Numbered from the stretch's first letter, positions 33,587-42,962 are shown. The stretch: DNA of 64,000 nucleotides from Bacillota bacterium (GCA_017441925.1 JAFRUE010000005.1:1-64000); one strand, 5' to 3'. Program-made: numbers and translations. The notes: generated by a model from the sequence alone, not told the origin.

Positions 33587-34311
33587 CGATCGAGGTTCTT
33601 TATCCCGAGATCTGCAATCTGTACGGCGATCACGGCAATTCGATGTATATGGCACAGTGTCTGCCGGATGCCGAGATCATCCCGACAACATTGTATGAAA
33701 AGCCCTATTTTGCCGAAAATAAGCCGGATCTGCTGCTTGCCGGATCCATGTCGGAGCACGCCCAGGAGCTCGTGATCAAAGCCCTTATGCCATATAGGGA
33801 CCGCCTCGCGGAGCTTATCGAACAGAATGTGCCGATGTTCTTCCCCGGCAATTCCGGAGAAGTCCTCTTTGAAAAGATCGTCAGTTGGGACGGACAGGAG
33901 ATCTCTGGTCTCGGTCTGGTGCCTTTCACGGCCGAACGCCGTCACTATGACCGTTTCAACGGTCTGGACACGGGCTATTTTGAAGAGGAAGGCATGGGGC
34001 CGGTCACGGTCCTCGGCTTCCGCAGCGAGTTCAGCATCTGGAAAGGCGACAACACCAACTGTCATTTTGTCCGCATCCAGCGCGGTGCCGGTACGACCAA
34101 AGATTCGCCGTATGAAGGCTACCGCCGCAACCGTCTTATCGTAACGCAGCAGCTCGGACCGCTGCTCGTCAACAACCCGGATCTCACCAAACGCATCCTT
34201 CTCTGGATGGGTTCGGACGCGCCGATCGCTTTTGAAAAAGAGGCGCAGGCGGCTTTTGAACAGCGTTACAAAGAATTCACCAATCCTAAGAACAAAGTCA
34301 ACGACGTGTGA
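33583..34311 (+). CDS. gatD: GatD-like glutamine amidotransferase subunit lacking the catalytic Cys and His
   Basis: 242 residues, ATGA overlap with murT. The start TIEVLYPEICNLYGDHGN and the later ISGLGLVPF and LGPLLVNNPDLTKRILLWMG segments are those of GatD. However, the nucleophile loop that reads V-P-x-L-x-I-C-G-G-x-Q in GatD reads VPMFFPGNSGEVLFE here, with no Cys; and the L-H-G-P-L-L His is replaced in VTQQLGPLL. The protein therefore cannot use glutamine by the usual class I mechanism. It may use free ammonia through MurT, or the pair may have another role. The sequence is otherwise well kept and not a pseudogene. Confidence 0.8.
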   Translation: MTIEVLYPEICNLYGDHGNSMYMAQCLPDAEIIPTTLYEKPYFAENKPDLLLAGSMSEHAQELVIKALMPYRDRLAELIEQNVPMFFPGNSGEVLFEKIVSWDGQEISGLGLVPFTAERRHYDRFNGLDTGYFEEEGMGPVTVLGFRSEFSIWKGDNTNCHFVRIQRGAGTTKDSPYEGYRRNRLIVTQQLGPLLVNNPDLTKRILLWMGSDAPIAFEKEAQAAFEQRYKEFTNPKNKVNDV

Positions 34312-34318
34312 TTTTCCT

Positions 34319-35248
34319 ATGAGTAACACCAGGAATCCCCTTATCAAGCGGGTCAGAGAGATCGTTCTCGTTATCGCCATGGCTGCGCTGATGGCGCTTA
34401 ACTACGTGATTTTTATTTTTCCCAATTCGTTCGCGCCGGCGGGACTGAACGGCATCGCGACGATGATCCAGTATAAACTGGGCTTCTCCGTCGGCTATAT
34501 GAACCTGCTCATCAATATCCCGCTCTGCCTGATCGCCTGTTTTGTGCTGAATCGGGACTACGCGGTCAAAACGCTGATCTTCTCGATCGTCTCATCCACG
34601 TGCATTCTGCTGTTGCAGCGCGGTGTGGTGGATGTGTCCCGATGGATCTACCATCCCACGGAGAACGGCGTCAGCTCGGTGCTCGCACCGGTCGCGGCCG
34701 GCACCGTCAACGGTTTTATTTACGGAACTGTGATCCGGCAGAACGCGTGCACAGGCGGTACGGACGTCATCGCGGCGTTCGTGCATAAGAGGAGGCCTGA
34801 GCAAAGCGTCGTTTGGATCATCTTTATTCTGAACAGCATCGTAGCGCTCGCGTCCTTCTTCGTCTACGATTATCGCTATGAACCCGTGATCCTGTGCATC
34901 ATCTACTGTTTCCTCAGTTCCCGCATCAGCGACCAGATCATCCGCGGCGGCAAGAAACAGCTGAAGTTTGAGATCACGACGCATCATGCAGAGGAAATGG
35001 CGCAGGAGATCATCCAGACACTGCACCATAGCGCGACCGTGATGCCCGCCCGCGGCATGTACTCCGGGAAACCGACGGACCTGCTGGTCTGTGTCATCAA
35101 CAAACATCAGATCATCGAAATGCAGAAGATCATCTCCCACTACCCCGACTCTTTTGCATGCGTAGGCGACGTGGATGAGGTCTTCGGCAACTTCCGCGGC
35201 TGGCGCGAGATCGAGCAGCGGGAAAAAGAAGGATTGTACCGTCACTGA
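34319..35248 (+). CDS. YitT family membrane protein
   Basis: 309 residues, start at ATG 34319 just after gatD. Five or six hydrophobic spans (IVLVIAMAALMALNYVIFIF, MNLLINIPLCLIACFVLN, VVWIIFILNSIVALASFFVY) with the NSFAPAGLNGIATMIQ loop typical of YitT, then the cytoplasmic DUF2179 domain (THHAEEMAQEIIQTLHHSAT, VDEVFGNFRGW). Members are membrane proteins of unknown transport role. Co-transcribed with the murT/gatD-like pair, ended by the terminator at 35262. Confidence 0.88.
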   Translation: MSNTRNPLIKRVREIVLVIAMAALMALNYVIFIFPNSFAPAGLNGIATMIQYKLGFSVGYMNLLINIPLCLIACFVLNRDYAVKTLIFSIVSSTCILLLQRGVVDVSRWIYHPTENGVSSVLAPVAAGTVNGFIYGTVIRQNACTGGTDVIAAFVHKRRPEQSVVWIIFILNSIVALASFFVYDYRYEPVILCIIYCFLSSRISDQIIRGGKKQLKFEITTHHAEEMAQEIIQTLHHSATVMPARGMYSGKPTDLLVCVINKHQIIEMQKIISHYPDSFACVGDVDEVFGNFRGWREIEQREKEGLYRH

Positions 35249-35261
35249 AAGCTTTGATAGC

Positions 35262-35314
35262 AAAAACAACGGCCTGCGGCTGTCCATGGGCAGCCCGGGC
35301 CGTTATTTGTTTTC
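35262..35314 (+). terminator. Terminator of the murT operon
   Basis: AAAACAACGGCC pairs with GGCCGTTATTTGTTTT around an inner GGCTG/CAGCC hairpin. Confidence 0.7.
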
Positions 35315-35370
35315 TTAAGGCTGGATTTTTACATGTTATTCGAACAAGCCAGCTCATTTGTGTTGGTTGC

Positions 35371-35597
35371 GGCGGTAAAAAAACAATAAATGCCCAGTTT
35401 TACCGCCAGTCAGGGCATCTTTCAGCAGTAAAAAGAAGGAAAAGTCATGATTTTACCGCCGGCAGGGACACTTCTGACCTTAAAATAGCTTCCGCAACGA
35501 GCCTCTCTGCCCTAGCCCGACTAAATTTAGTGACTTTGAAGCCTCTTCAGATGACTCTCTGGCAGTAAAATTTTGAAAAATAGGCGCTTTTACCGCC
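35371..35597. repeat. Gene-free region with repeated TTTTACCGCC motifs
   Basis: TTTTACCGCC at 35398-35407, 35451-35460 and 35588-35597; the inverse GGCGGTAAAA at 35371-35380; and degenerate GGCAGTAAAA at 35561-35570 and CAGCAGTAAAA at 35423-35433. The region also holds TGCCC/GGGCA pairs around the second copy and the palindrome CTAAATTTAG. No gene is visible in 35315-35656. Confidence 0.6.
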
Positions 35598-35656
35598 ACA
35601 TCCTAAGCCTAAAGGGACAGTTCTCTTCAAATCAGCATAAGTGTAAACACGTATAC

Positions 35657-35692
35657 AAAAAAGCGTGAAACCGAACCCCGATTTCACGCTTT
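35657..35692 (-). terminator. Terminator of the phosphoesterase operon
   Basis: On the minus strand AGCGTGAAA pairs with TTTCACGCT, followed by T6; 57 bp after the stop of the gene at 35749. Confidence 0.8.
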
Positions 35693-35748
35693 CAGATACA
35701 AATACAGCTCTCGCCCACATGCCGGCCAGAAAATCTCTTCCGGCCCGA

Positions 35749-36633
35749 TTAGCCGATCACGTGAAACGGCTTGAAGTCCAGATAGTCGCCGGATACGAGC
35801 TGGTAACGGACGCCGCGCAGCTCGCCATGAATGCTGTCGTGGAAGCGGCTTTTCCCGTGCGAGTGGGCATAGATCACCTGCTCCGCGCCGTATTCTTCAG
35901 CCATGCGGGTAAAAGGGCTTGACAGGACTTCTGTTACGTTCATGACCTGGTGCAGCAGCGCTGGCGGAAGCGCATGCAGGTCGATGACAGGATTGTGGCC
36001 GATATCCCTGCCCCCGTGCTGCCGCAGGACTTCCTGCTCCTGGCGGCGGATCGAGGCTTCCTCCCGGCGCGACATCCCAAGAGCCTCGCAGAGCTCGTGT
36101 GTTGCCGGCCAGATCGACGATGTCGGCGGATAGTGCAGGAAAACGATAAACTTGCGGTAACCTGCCGCTTTGGCCGCTTCAAAAGACGTCCGCAGCCGCT
36201 CCGTCTCGCGTTTCTGCAGCTTGCGGAACTGTTCAAAAGATGTCAGGTTCTCAAAGCAGATGCCCTTTGTCCCTACAAGCGCATAATCCTCATAAGCCGC
36301 GAAATTGTCCTGCAGAAAGAAGAACTGTCCCTCGAACAGCGCATTCAGCGCGGGTGTTTTCTTCGCGTCCCAGAACATGTCGTGATTGCCCCGGATCAGG
36401 ATCTTGCGGCCGGGCAGCTTCCCGATGAAATCAAAATCAGGGCCGCACTCTTCGAGATCGCGACCCCATGAGAAATCTCCCGCCAATACGACAGTATCGC
36501 TCTCCCGCACCATAGCAAGCCAGTTCCTGCGGATCTTCTCCTCATGTCCCTTCCAGGCTTTGCTGAACTTGTCCATCTTCTTGTCCGGCACGCCAAAGGA
36601 CAGATGCGGGTCTCCCAATGTATAAAGTGACAC
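35749..36633 (-). CDS. Calcineurin-like metallophosphoesterase
   Basis: 294 residues if it begins at GTG 36633 (SLYTLGDPHLSFG), which overlaps the stop of the upstream gene; an ATG upstream at 36675 would lie wholly inside that gene. Metal-binding motifs are complete: GDPH, GDFSWG, RGNHD, HYPP, HSHGK. The family cuts phosphodiesters or phosphomonoesters with two metals; substrate unknown. It is the last gene of a pncB-FMN enzyme-phosphoesterase run. Confidence 0.85.
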   Translation of the reverse strand: MSLYTLGDPHLSFGVPDKKMDKFSKAWKGHEEKIRRNWLAMVRESDTVVLAGDFSWGRDLEECGPDFDFIGKLPGRKILIRGNHDMFWDAKKTPALNALFEGQFFFLQDNFAAYEDYALVGTKGICFENLTSFEQFRKLQKRETERLRTSFEAAKAAGYRKFIVFLHYPPTSSIWPATHELCEALGMSRREEASIRRQEQEVLRQHGGRDIGHNPVIDLHALPPALLHQVMNVTEVLSSPFTRMAEEYGAEQVIYAHSHGKSRFHDSIHGELRGVRYQLVSGDYLDFKPFHVIG

Positions 36634-36634
36634 T

Positions 36635-37537
36635 TCAGACCAGTGTATGCAGGACGCCCGGATCGATCGACGCAAGGTCCGCCGCGCCGGTCTTTGCCAT
36701 CATTTCGCGCAGCCCGTCCGTCATCGCATTGATATAAGCCCGGACGCCTTCCGCGCCATTCTTGCCGAAATCATCCAGCACCGCGCGGCCTACGCAGACA
36801 GCTTTCGCGCCGAGCGCAAGCGCCTTGAACGTATCCGCGCCTGTGTCGATGTGGCAGTCCACGAAAACATCCATATCCGCTCCGACCGCCTTCGCGATCT
36901 CGGGAAGGATCATAAGCGGCGGCACACCGTAGGGGATCATGCCGTGATGATGGCTGACCAGAATCCCGCTGACCCCGGCCTCGCGGCATTTCAGCGCGTC
37001 CTGTACACTCAGCACCCCTTTGACGACAAAAGGCAGCGGCGTTTCAGCCACGAAGCTCTTCAGCTCGTCCAGGCTGACCGGAGCCATCTCCATGCCCAGG
37101 ACCACATCATGCTGACCCTTACGGTTAAAGCTGTGGTCGATATCCATGCCGACCGCGATCGCGCCGGCTTTATAGGCATGCTGCAGCTTCTCGCGGACCA
37201 GGTCACGGTCCATATAGGGTTTGATGATCTTGATGGTCTCAGGACAGGCTCCGAGGATGCCCTCAAGCTCCTCTGCACTGCCCATTCCTGCCCAGTTCAG
37301 CGCATGCGCCTCGGCGGCACCTTGCGCCATCGTAATCATACCGCCCTCATGCATCCTGTCCAGATGGGAAAACGCGGCGGTCATGACCGGTGTCGCGAAT
37401 TTCCTGCCGAAGATCGTGCAGGACGTATCCGGAACGCAGCTGTCGAGGAGCCGCATTTCCACCAGGATCGAATCCAGATAGGCTCTTGTCCATCCGTTCG
37501 CGTCAGCGGGATTTTCGATTTTATTTGTATAGATCAT
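36635..37537 (-). CDS. FMN-dependent alpha-hydroxy-acid oxidising enzyme
   Basis: 300 residues from ATG 37537 behind AAGGAG; an earlier in-frame ATG (37567) overlaps pncB. TIM-barrel with the lactate-oxidase family features: RKFATPVMTAAF (first FMN strand), PFVVKGVLSVQDALKCREAG (the Lys after strand 5), GILVSHHHG (catalytic His), and VFVDCHIDTGADTFKALALG then KAVCVGRAVL. It is shorter than eukaryotic relatives, as is common in Firmicutes. Oxidises a 2-hydroxy acid; which one is not clear. Confidence 0.85.
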   Translation of the reverse strand: MIYTNKIENPADANGWTRAYLDSILVEMRLLDSCVPDTSCTIFGRKFATPVMTAAFSHLDRMHEGGMITMAQGAAEAHALNWAGMGSAEELEGILGACPETIKIIKPYMDRDLVREKLQHAYKAGAIAVGMDIDHSFNRKGQHDVVLGMEMAPVSLDELKSFVAETPLPFVVKGVLSVQDALKCREAGVSGILVSHHHGMIPYGVPPLMILPEIAKAVGADMDVFVDCHIDTGADTFKALALGAKAVCVGRAVLDDFGKNGAEGVRAYINAMTDGLREMMAKTGAADLASIDPGVLHTLV

Positions 37538-37563
37538 TTTCAGGTCTCCTTGTTCTGTCCTGC

Positions 37564-39024
37564 TCACTTGCCGTACTGATGCAGCATCTCGTTCTTAAGC
37601 GTCCACAGCTTCACGGAAAGGTCGACCGGGACCTCCTGCGGGTTCATGGTCCTGCGGGTCTCCGGATACAGCGTCTCCTGCTCCTTCGCGCAGATATCGC
37701 GGATCTCGGCGAGCGTCGGACACGTATAAACACATTTCCCGCCGCGGAAGACCGGTACAAGCAGCTTGCGCAGCGTATAGGATCCGCCGGCAAACGTCAT
37801 GTGCTTCCAGGTATTGATCGGATGGAAGATCGTGAGCTCATGGGCCTCGTCAAATTCCTCGTCATCCAGCGTGATCAGATCACCGCGCAGATAGCCGGTC
37901 TCTTTGTCATAGATACGCAGGACCTGCTTGACACCGGGATTCGTGATCTTCTCCAGATTATTGGAAAGCTTGATCTTGGGGATCATATTGCCGTTTTCGT
38001 CTTCTTCTGCCGCCAGCTTATAGACACCACCGAGGGACGGATTGCCGTCCGCCGTGATCAGCCTTGTACCGACACCCCAGAGGGAGATCTGCGCGCCCTG
38101 GTTCTTCAGATCACGGATGACAAATTCGTCCAGATCGCTGGACGCACTGATGATCGCGTCCGTAAATCCCGCCTCGTCCAGCATCTTGCGGGCTTCGATC
38201 GACAGGTAGGCAAGGTCGCCGCTGTCCAGACGGATCCCGTATAGTTTGGAATGAATGCCGGCCTCGCGCATCTCTTTGAAGACCTGGATCGCATCCGGCA
38301 CACCGCTGCGCAGCGTGTCATACGTGTCGACCAGCAGGATGCACATATCAGGGAAAAGCTTCGCGTACGCACGGAATGCTTCGATCTGCGAGTCAAAACT
38401 CATGACCCAGCTGTGGGAATGCGTACCCTTAGGCGCCGCGCCGAACATCTTCGCTGTCAGGACGTTGGACGTACCGATACAGCCGCCGATGACCGCCGCT
38501 CTCGCGCCGAGAGTGCCCGCCTGCGGTCCCTGCGCGCGCCTCAGACCGAACTCCATGACCGCGTCGCCTTTTGCCGAATGTACGACGCGGGCGGCCTTTG
38601 TCGCGATCAGCGTCTGATGGTTGATCATTGTAAGGAGCGCCGGCTCGATGAGCTGTGCTTCCATGATCGAGGCAGAGATACGCATAAGGGGCTCCATCGG
38701 GAACACGACCGTGCCCTCCGGGATCGCGTCGATATCGCCGGTAAAGCGGAAATCCTTAAGATACTCCAGAAAATCGTCCTCAAAGATCCCGAGAGATCGC
38801 AGATACTCGATATCACTCTCCGAAAAGCGCAGATCTTTGATATACTCGACCGCCTGCTCCAGACCCGCCGCGATCGCGAACGCGCCGCCGAACGGGTTCA
38901 CGCGGTAGAACAGGTCAAAGACGACCTTCTGATCGGCTTTGCCGTACTTGTAGTAGCCCTGCATCATGGTCAGCTCATACAGGTCGGTCATGATGGTCAG
39001 GTTGATCAGTTCGTTTTTGTCCAT
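37564..39024 (-). CDS. pncB: Nicotinate phosphoribosyltransferase
   Basis: 486 residues. Opening TIMTDLYELTMMQGYYKYG and the internal SHSWVMSFDSQIEAFRAYA, IRLDSGDLAYLS and WGVGTRLITA are those of NAPRTase. It joins nicotinate and PRPP to nicotinate mononucleotide with ATP, the entry to NAD from salvaged nicotinate (Preiss-Handler route). Starts 12 bp after the MATE gene, so the four genes 40412-35749 are probably one operon. Confidence 0.93.
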   Translation of the reverse strand: MDKNELINLTIMTDLYELTMMQGYYKYGKADQKVVFDLFYRVNPFGGAFAIAAGLEQAVEYIKDLRFSESDIEYLRSLGIFEDDFLEYLKDFRFTGDIDAIPEGTVVFPMEPLMRISASIMEAQLIEPALLTMINHQTLIATKAARVVHSAKGDAVMEFGLRRAQGPQAGTLGARAAVIGGCIGTSNVLTAKMFGAAPKGTHSHSWVMSFDSQIEAFRAYAKLFPDMCILLVDTYDTLRSGVPDAIQVFKEMREAGIHSKLYGIRLDSGDLAYLSIEARKMLDEAGFTDAIISASSDLDEFVIRDLKNQGAQISLWGVGTRLITADGNPSLGGVYKLAAEEDENGNMIPKIKLSNNLEKITNPGVKQVLRIYDKETGYLRGDLITLDDEEFDEAHELTIFHPINTWKHMTFAGGSYTLRKLLVPVFRGGKCVYTCPTLAEIRDICAKEQETLYPETRRTMNPQEVPVDLSVKLWTLKNEMLHQYGK

Positions 39025-39035
39025 GATAAACTCCT

Positions 39036-40412
39036 TTAGGATTGTATTACCTTCTGCTCGGCAATCAGCGCGTTGAGCTTCTTAAAGAAGGCAAAAAGCA
39101 TCGGCATTGCGATACACAGCGTGATCAGATCGGACAAGGGCATTGCGCACTGCAGACCGAGAATCCCGAGAACCTTCGGCAGGAGCAGCACCAGCGGAAT
39201 ATAGAAGAGGCCTTGTCTTGCAAAAGCGAGGAACGAAGACTTCCAGGACTCGCCGACAGACTGGAAGAGCATATTGGGCATTGTACTGAGCGGGATCAGC
39301 AGCATTCCGAGCGCCTGGATCCGGACACCGGGCGCGGCGATCTCGATAACCGCAGGATCGTCGCGGAACAGCGTAACGAGCGGCCTGGCCAGGAATACCT
39401 CTGTAATACCGATAACGGCCAGTACACAGGTATTGAGAATCAGAATGAACCGGAAGATCTCCTTGACCCGGACATATCTCTTCGCGCCGTAATTGAAGCT
39501 GAACAGCGTCTGCGCGCCCTGATTCATGCCGTTCGTAAGAGCCTGGGACAGATTCAGCAGGCGCATGATGATGGACATCGCCGCCTGCGCACTGTCTCCG
39601 AAAGGCTGAGCGCTGAAATTCATCGCGATATTCGCCAGTGAATATGTCAGATGACGGCACAGAGACGGGAAACCTGTCTTGATCATCTTCGGCAGGACCC
39701 TGAGATTGACGTTTTTAACGGAAAGATGGGTCTGGCTCTTGCCCCGCAGATAGAAGGACAGCAGGATCAGCAGGCTGATGCTCTGACAGACGACATCCGT
39801 CAGGGCTGCTCCGCGCACGCCTAACTTAAAGACGAAGATAAAGACCGGCGCCAGAGCGATAGCCAGGACACCGCCTGTTCCGATGCCGATCATCGAATAC
39901 AGTGTCTTGCCTTCACACCGGATAATGGTGGAGAGCACCAGGGACGTACTCATGATCGGGAACGCAATGAGCAGCACCCGGGAATACTCTACCGCATAGC
40001 CGATATTCGTCTCTGTCGCGCCCATGGCCCGCATCAGCGGTGTAACGAAGATTATACCGAATGCTGCAAGAATGGAACTTGCTGCAAGGGTAAAAAAGAA
40101 TGCCGTCGACGCATAGACGTTGGCTTCCTCCGGCTTCTTCGCGCCAAGAAGCCGTCCGATCAGGAGACCGCCTCCCATCCCCATCAGGAATCCGAACGCG
40201 TTCGACAGATTCATGATGGAGTACGCGACACCGATCGCGGCTGCCTGACTGGTTCCGAGCTTCCCGACGTAGAAAGTATCGACCAGATTATAAACCGTCG
40301 TGATCAGTGTGCCGACAATGGCCGGCAGCGACAGTTCAATGGCGGTTGCCGGAACCGGTGATTCGGTCATCCACTTGTAATGCTCCTCTTTGGTACGTGA
40401 CTTGAAAAACAT
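39036..40412 (-). CDS. MATE family efflux transporter
   Basis: 458 residues with twelve hydrophobic spans. Family signatures: ELSLPAIVGTLITTVYNLVD in span 1, GMGGGLLIGRLLGAKKPEEA in span 2-3, and the internal repeat FSFNYGAKRYVRVKEI. Such proteins export cationic compounds with Na+ or H+; DinF-like subgroup. An isolated 12-bp palindrome lies between promoter and start. Confidence 0.92.
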   Translation of the reverse strand: MFFKSRTKEEHYKWMTESPVPATAIELSLPAIVGTLITTVYNLVDTFYVGKLGTSQAAAIGVAYSIMNLSNAFGFLMGMGGGLLIGRLLGAKKPEEANVYASTAFFFTLAASSILAAFGIIFVTPLMRAMGATETNIGYAVEYSRVLLIAFPIMSTSLVLSTIIRCEGKTLYSMIGIGTGGVLAIALAPVFIFVFKLGVRGAALTDVVCQSISLLILLSFYLRGKSQTHLSVKNVNLRVLPKMIKTGFPSLCRHLTYSLANIAMNFSAQPFGDSAQAAMSIIMRLLNLSQALTNGMNQGAQTLFSFNYGAKRYVRVKEIFRFILILNTCVLAVIGITEVFLARPLVTLFRDDPAVIEIAAPGVRIQALGMLLIPLSTMPNMLFQSVGESWKSSFLAFARQGLFYIPLVLLLPKVLGILGLQCAMPLSDLITLCIAMPMLFAFFKKLNALIAEQKVIQS

Positions 40413-40437
40413 GTGCTGTGCCCCTTTTTTCTCTCAG

Positions 40438-40449
40438 ACGGTATACCGT
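40438..40449 (-). promoter_or_regulatory. 12-bp palindrome upstream of the MATE gene
   Basis: ACGGTATACCGT, perfect, 26 bp before the start codon and just after a plausible TATTAT -10 box: the position expected of a repressor operator. Confidence 0.45.
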
Positions 40450-40515
40450 TTGTATGATAATACATCTTACTGCATATCACTATACCACTTCCGGCCGTTT
40501 ATTTCAATCCTAAGG

Positions 40516-40544
40516 TTGCTTTTTCCGTTCTGCTGGTGTAAAAT
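40516..40544 (+). promoter_or_regulatory. Putative dapA promoter
   Basis: TTGCTT (40516-40521), 17-nt spacer, TAAAAT (40539-40544). Confidence 0.45.
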
Positions 40545-40578
40545 AACATAAATCATTTCTATTAAAGGAGGAATCATT

Positions 40579-41454
40579 ATGATTACCGGATCCATCGTTG
40601 CGCTGGCAACACCTTTCCGCGCGGACGGAAGTATCAATTTCGACGCGCTCGGCAAGTGGATCGAGTTCCAGATCGCGGGCGGTACGGACGCAATCCTGGT
40701 TCTCGGTACAACCGGCGAATCCTCTACCATGTCTCATGAAGAAGACGAATCCATCTGTGCCTTTGCCCTGGAAAGAATCGCAGGACGTGCCAAGCTGATC
40801 GCAGGCAGCGGCTCCAACAGCACGGAGACACAGCTGATGAAGAGTAAGCGCTACGCCGAGATGGGCGCAGACGCGGTCCTCTGCATCTCTCCGTATTATA
40901 ATAAAACCAACGAAGAAGGCATGTACCGGCATTTCGCGACGGTCGCCGACGCCATTACCTGCCCTGTCATCGCCTACAACGTGCCCGGCCGCACCGGCTG
41001 CAGCATCAGCCCCGCCGTTGTCAAACGGATGTCGGAGCATGGCAATTTCATGGGCATCAAGGAAGCAAGCGGCAATATGAGCTACGCGATGAAGATCGCG
41101 GGCTATCTGAATGATCATTTCACGATGTATTCCGGCAATGACGACATTACGATCCCGCTGATGAGCATCGGCGCGAAGGGCGTCATTTCCGTATGGGCCA
41201 ATATTATGCCCAGAGAATGCAGCCAGATGGTGCACGCGTATCTGGAGGGCCGTCACGAAGAGGCCGCCCGCATGCAGATCGAATATCTCAAGATCATGAA
41301 TGATCTGTTCATCGAAGTCAACCCGATTCCGGTTAAAGAAGCTATGAATCTTATGGGAATGGATGCCGGCAGCTTCCGTCTGCCGCTGTATCCGATGACG
41401 GATGCACACCGCGAGGCGCTTGCCGCCACAATGAAGGAGTACGGACTGCTGTGA
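40579..41454 (+). CDS. dapA: 4-hydroxy-tetrahydrodipicolinate synthase
   Basis: 291 residues, AAAGGAGG. TIM barrel with the GTTGESSTM loop, YNVPGRTGCSI (catalytic Tyr) and GIKEASGNM (Schiff-base Lys). Condenses pyruvate with aspartate semialdehyde in lysine/diaminopimelate synthesis. dapB follows with a 4-bp overlap, which settles the role against other members of the family. Confidence 0.95.
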   Translation: MITGSIVALATPFRADGSINFDALGKWIEFQIAGGTDAILVLGTTGESSTMSHEEDESICAFALERIAGRAKLIAGSGSNSTETQLMKSKRYAEMGADAVLCISPYYNKTNEEGMYRHFATVADAITCPVIAYNVPGRTGCSISPAVVKRMSEHGNFMGIKEASGNMSYAMKIAGYLNDHFTMYSGNDDITIPLMSIGAKGVISVWANIMPRECSQMVHAYLEGRHEEAARMQIEYLKIMNDLFIEVNPIPVKEAMNLMGMDAGSFRLPLYPMTDAHREALAATMKEYGLL

Positions 41455-42164
41455 AAATCGTAATCTTTGGCTATGGCAAAATGGGACGGATGATCGAGCA
41501 GGCAGCTCTCGAGATGGGTCATACCGTTCTGGGACATATTGACGTGGACAATACAGCGGACGCGGAGACAATGCCTGCGGCAGACGCGGTCCTTGACTTC
41601 TCCGGGCCGGGACTGCTCCCCTGCACAGCGGCTTACATACGCCGCACGGGCGCTGCTCTTGTCAGTGGCACGACAGGCTATACGGACGCGGATATGGCCG
41701 TTCTGAAGGAGCTGGCTGCCTGCGCGCCGGTGATCTACAGCGCGAATTACAGTCTGGGTGTCGCTCTCTTCCGCCATATGCTGGAAGAGCTGCCTCGGGA
41801 TCTGCTGGACCGTTTTGATATCGAGATCACCGAGACGCATCATCGTCAGAAGAAGGACGCGCCAAGCGGTACGGCAAAGCTGCTCCTTAACGCCATCGAC
41901 CCGAATCATGAAAAGAAGGTCGTAAGCGGTCGAGAAGGCATCGTCGGCGCCCGTACGGATAATGAGATCGGGGTACTGTCCCTGCGGGGCGGCACCGTTG
42001 CCGGTGAACATACGGTCTATCTCTTTGGCGAGGACGAGACGATCTCGATCAAGCACTCCGCTGCGAGCCGCCGAATCTTTGTTAACGGCGCGCTGCAGAC
42101 GGCTGAGAAGCTGATCGGACGTCCGGCCGGATGGTATTCGCTCGACGAGCTGCTGTTCGGCTGA
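41451..42164 (+). CDS. dapB: 4-hydroxy-tetrahydrodipicolinate reductase
   Basis: 237 residues from a GTG that overlaps the dapA stop. Nucleotide site IVIFGYGKMGRMIEQAAL; the family motif ETHHRQKKDAPSGTAK holds the catalytic His and Lys. Substantially shorter in the N-terminal domain than the E. coli enzyme, as in many Clostridia. Confidence 0.95.
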   Translation: MKIVIFGYGKMGRMIEQAALEMGHTVLGHIDVDNTADAETMPAADAVLDFSGPGLLPCTAAYIRRTGAALVSGTTGYTDADMAVLKELAACAPVIYSANYSLGVALFRHMLEELPRDLLDRFDIEITETHHRQKKDAPSGTAKLLLNAIDPNHEKKVVSGREGIVGARTDNEIGVLSLRGGTVAGEHTVYLFGEDETISIKHSAASRRIFVNGALQTAEKLIGRPAGWYSLDELLFG

Positions 42165-42179
42165 TCTAAGGAATAGTCT

Positions 42180-42962
42180 ATGAATTCAAATTCATCTAAA
42201 ACAAACTCGGGAGGCCAATCTAAGGCCTCCCGGATTTTGCGGATCATACTGACCGCCGCGGTCATTGTCCTCTTCCTGGTCGCGTATAACCGCTTATGGG
42301 GCGGACAATCCGGCAGCACGACGGATCTCTCCGGCGGCACCGGCAATGTGGTCAGTGAGGTGTCCTTCGTTGTTGATTCGGCGCAGGAAATATCGGCGGC
42401 ACCGGAGATTTCATCGGCGGCAGAGATATCGTCGGCGCAAGAGATATCGTCCGCGACAGAGGTTTCGTCCGCAATCGCTGCCGCACAGGACAGCCCGGCG
42501 GCGGAATCCGTTGTCTCCGAGCCAGAAGAAGCTTCTGTGACAGAGTCGACGGTTATTTCCGAGCCGGAGCCGGAGGAATCTTCGGAGCCAGAAGAGCCTG
42601 CCGTCCTGGAGGATGACGAGTACTACACTCCCGAGGATGTCGCGCTGTACCTGCATCTATACGGGCATCTGCCGTCCAACTACATCACCAAAGAAGACGC
42701 GCAGGATGCAGGCTGGGTCAGCAGCAAGGGCAATCTCTGGAAAGTGACGGATCATAAGGTCATCGGCGGAAGCCGTTTCGGCAACTATGAGGGCAGCCTT
42801 CCCACCGCCAAGGGCCGCAAGTATTATGAATGCGATGTCAACTACTACGGCGGATACCGCGGCGAGGAACGGCTGGTCTATTCCAACGATGGCCTGATCT
42901 ACTATACCGATGACCACTACAACACCTTCACGCTGCTGTATGATAAGGATGGTGCCAAATGA
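42180..42962 (+). CDS. Membrane-tethered barnase-type ribonuclease
   Basis: 260 residues. Residues 18-41 form one span (ILRIILTAAVIVLFLVAY). Residues 60-145 are a linker of EISSA/EVSSA repeats, then Glu/Pro-rich. Residues 148-260 are a complete barnase domain: YLHLYGHLPSNYITKEDAQ, GWVSSKGNLWKV, IGGSRFGNYEGSLP. The catalytic trio is kept: Glu in YECDVNYY, Arg in GEERLVYS, His in TDDHYNTF. The nuclease should face outward on a stalk. The barstar gene overlaps its stop by 4 bp. It follows dapB by 15 bp. Confidence 0.92.
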   Translation: MNSNSSKTNSGGQSKASRILRIILTAAVIVLFLVAYNRLWGGQSGSTTDLSGGTGNVVSEVSFVVDSAQEISAAPEISSAAEISSAQEISSATEVSSAIAAAQDSPAAESVVSEPEEASVTESTVISEPEPEESSEPEEPAVLEDDEYYTPEDVALYLHLYGHLPSNYITKEDAQDAGWVSSKGNLWKVTDHKVIGGSRFGNYEGSLPTAKGRKYYECDVNYYGGYRGEERLVYSNDGLIYYTDDHYNTFTLLYDKDGAK

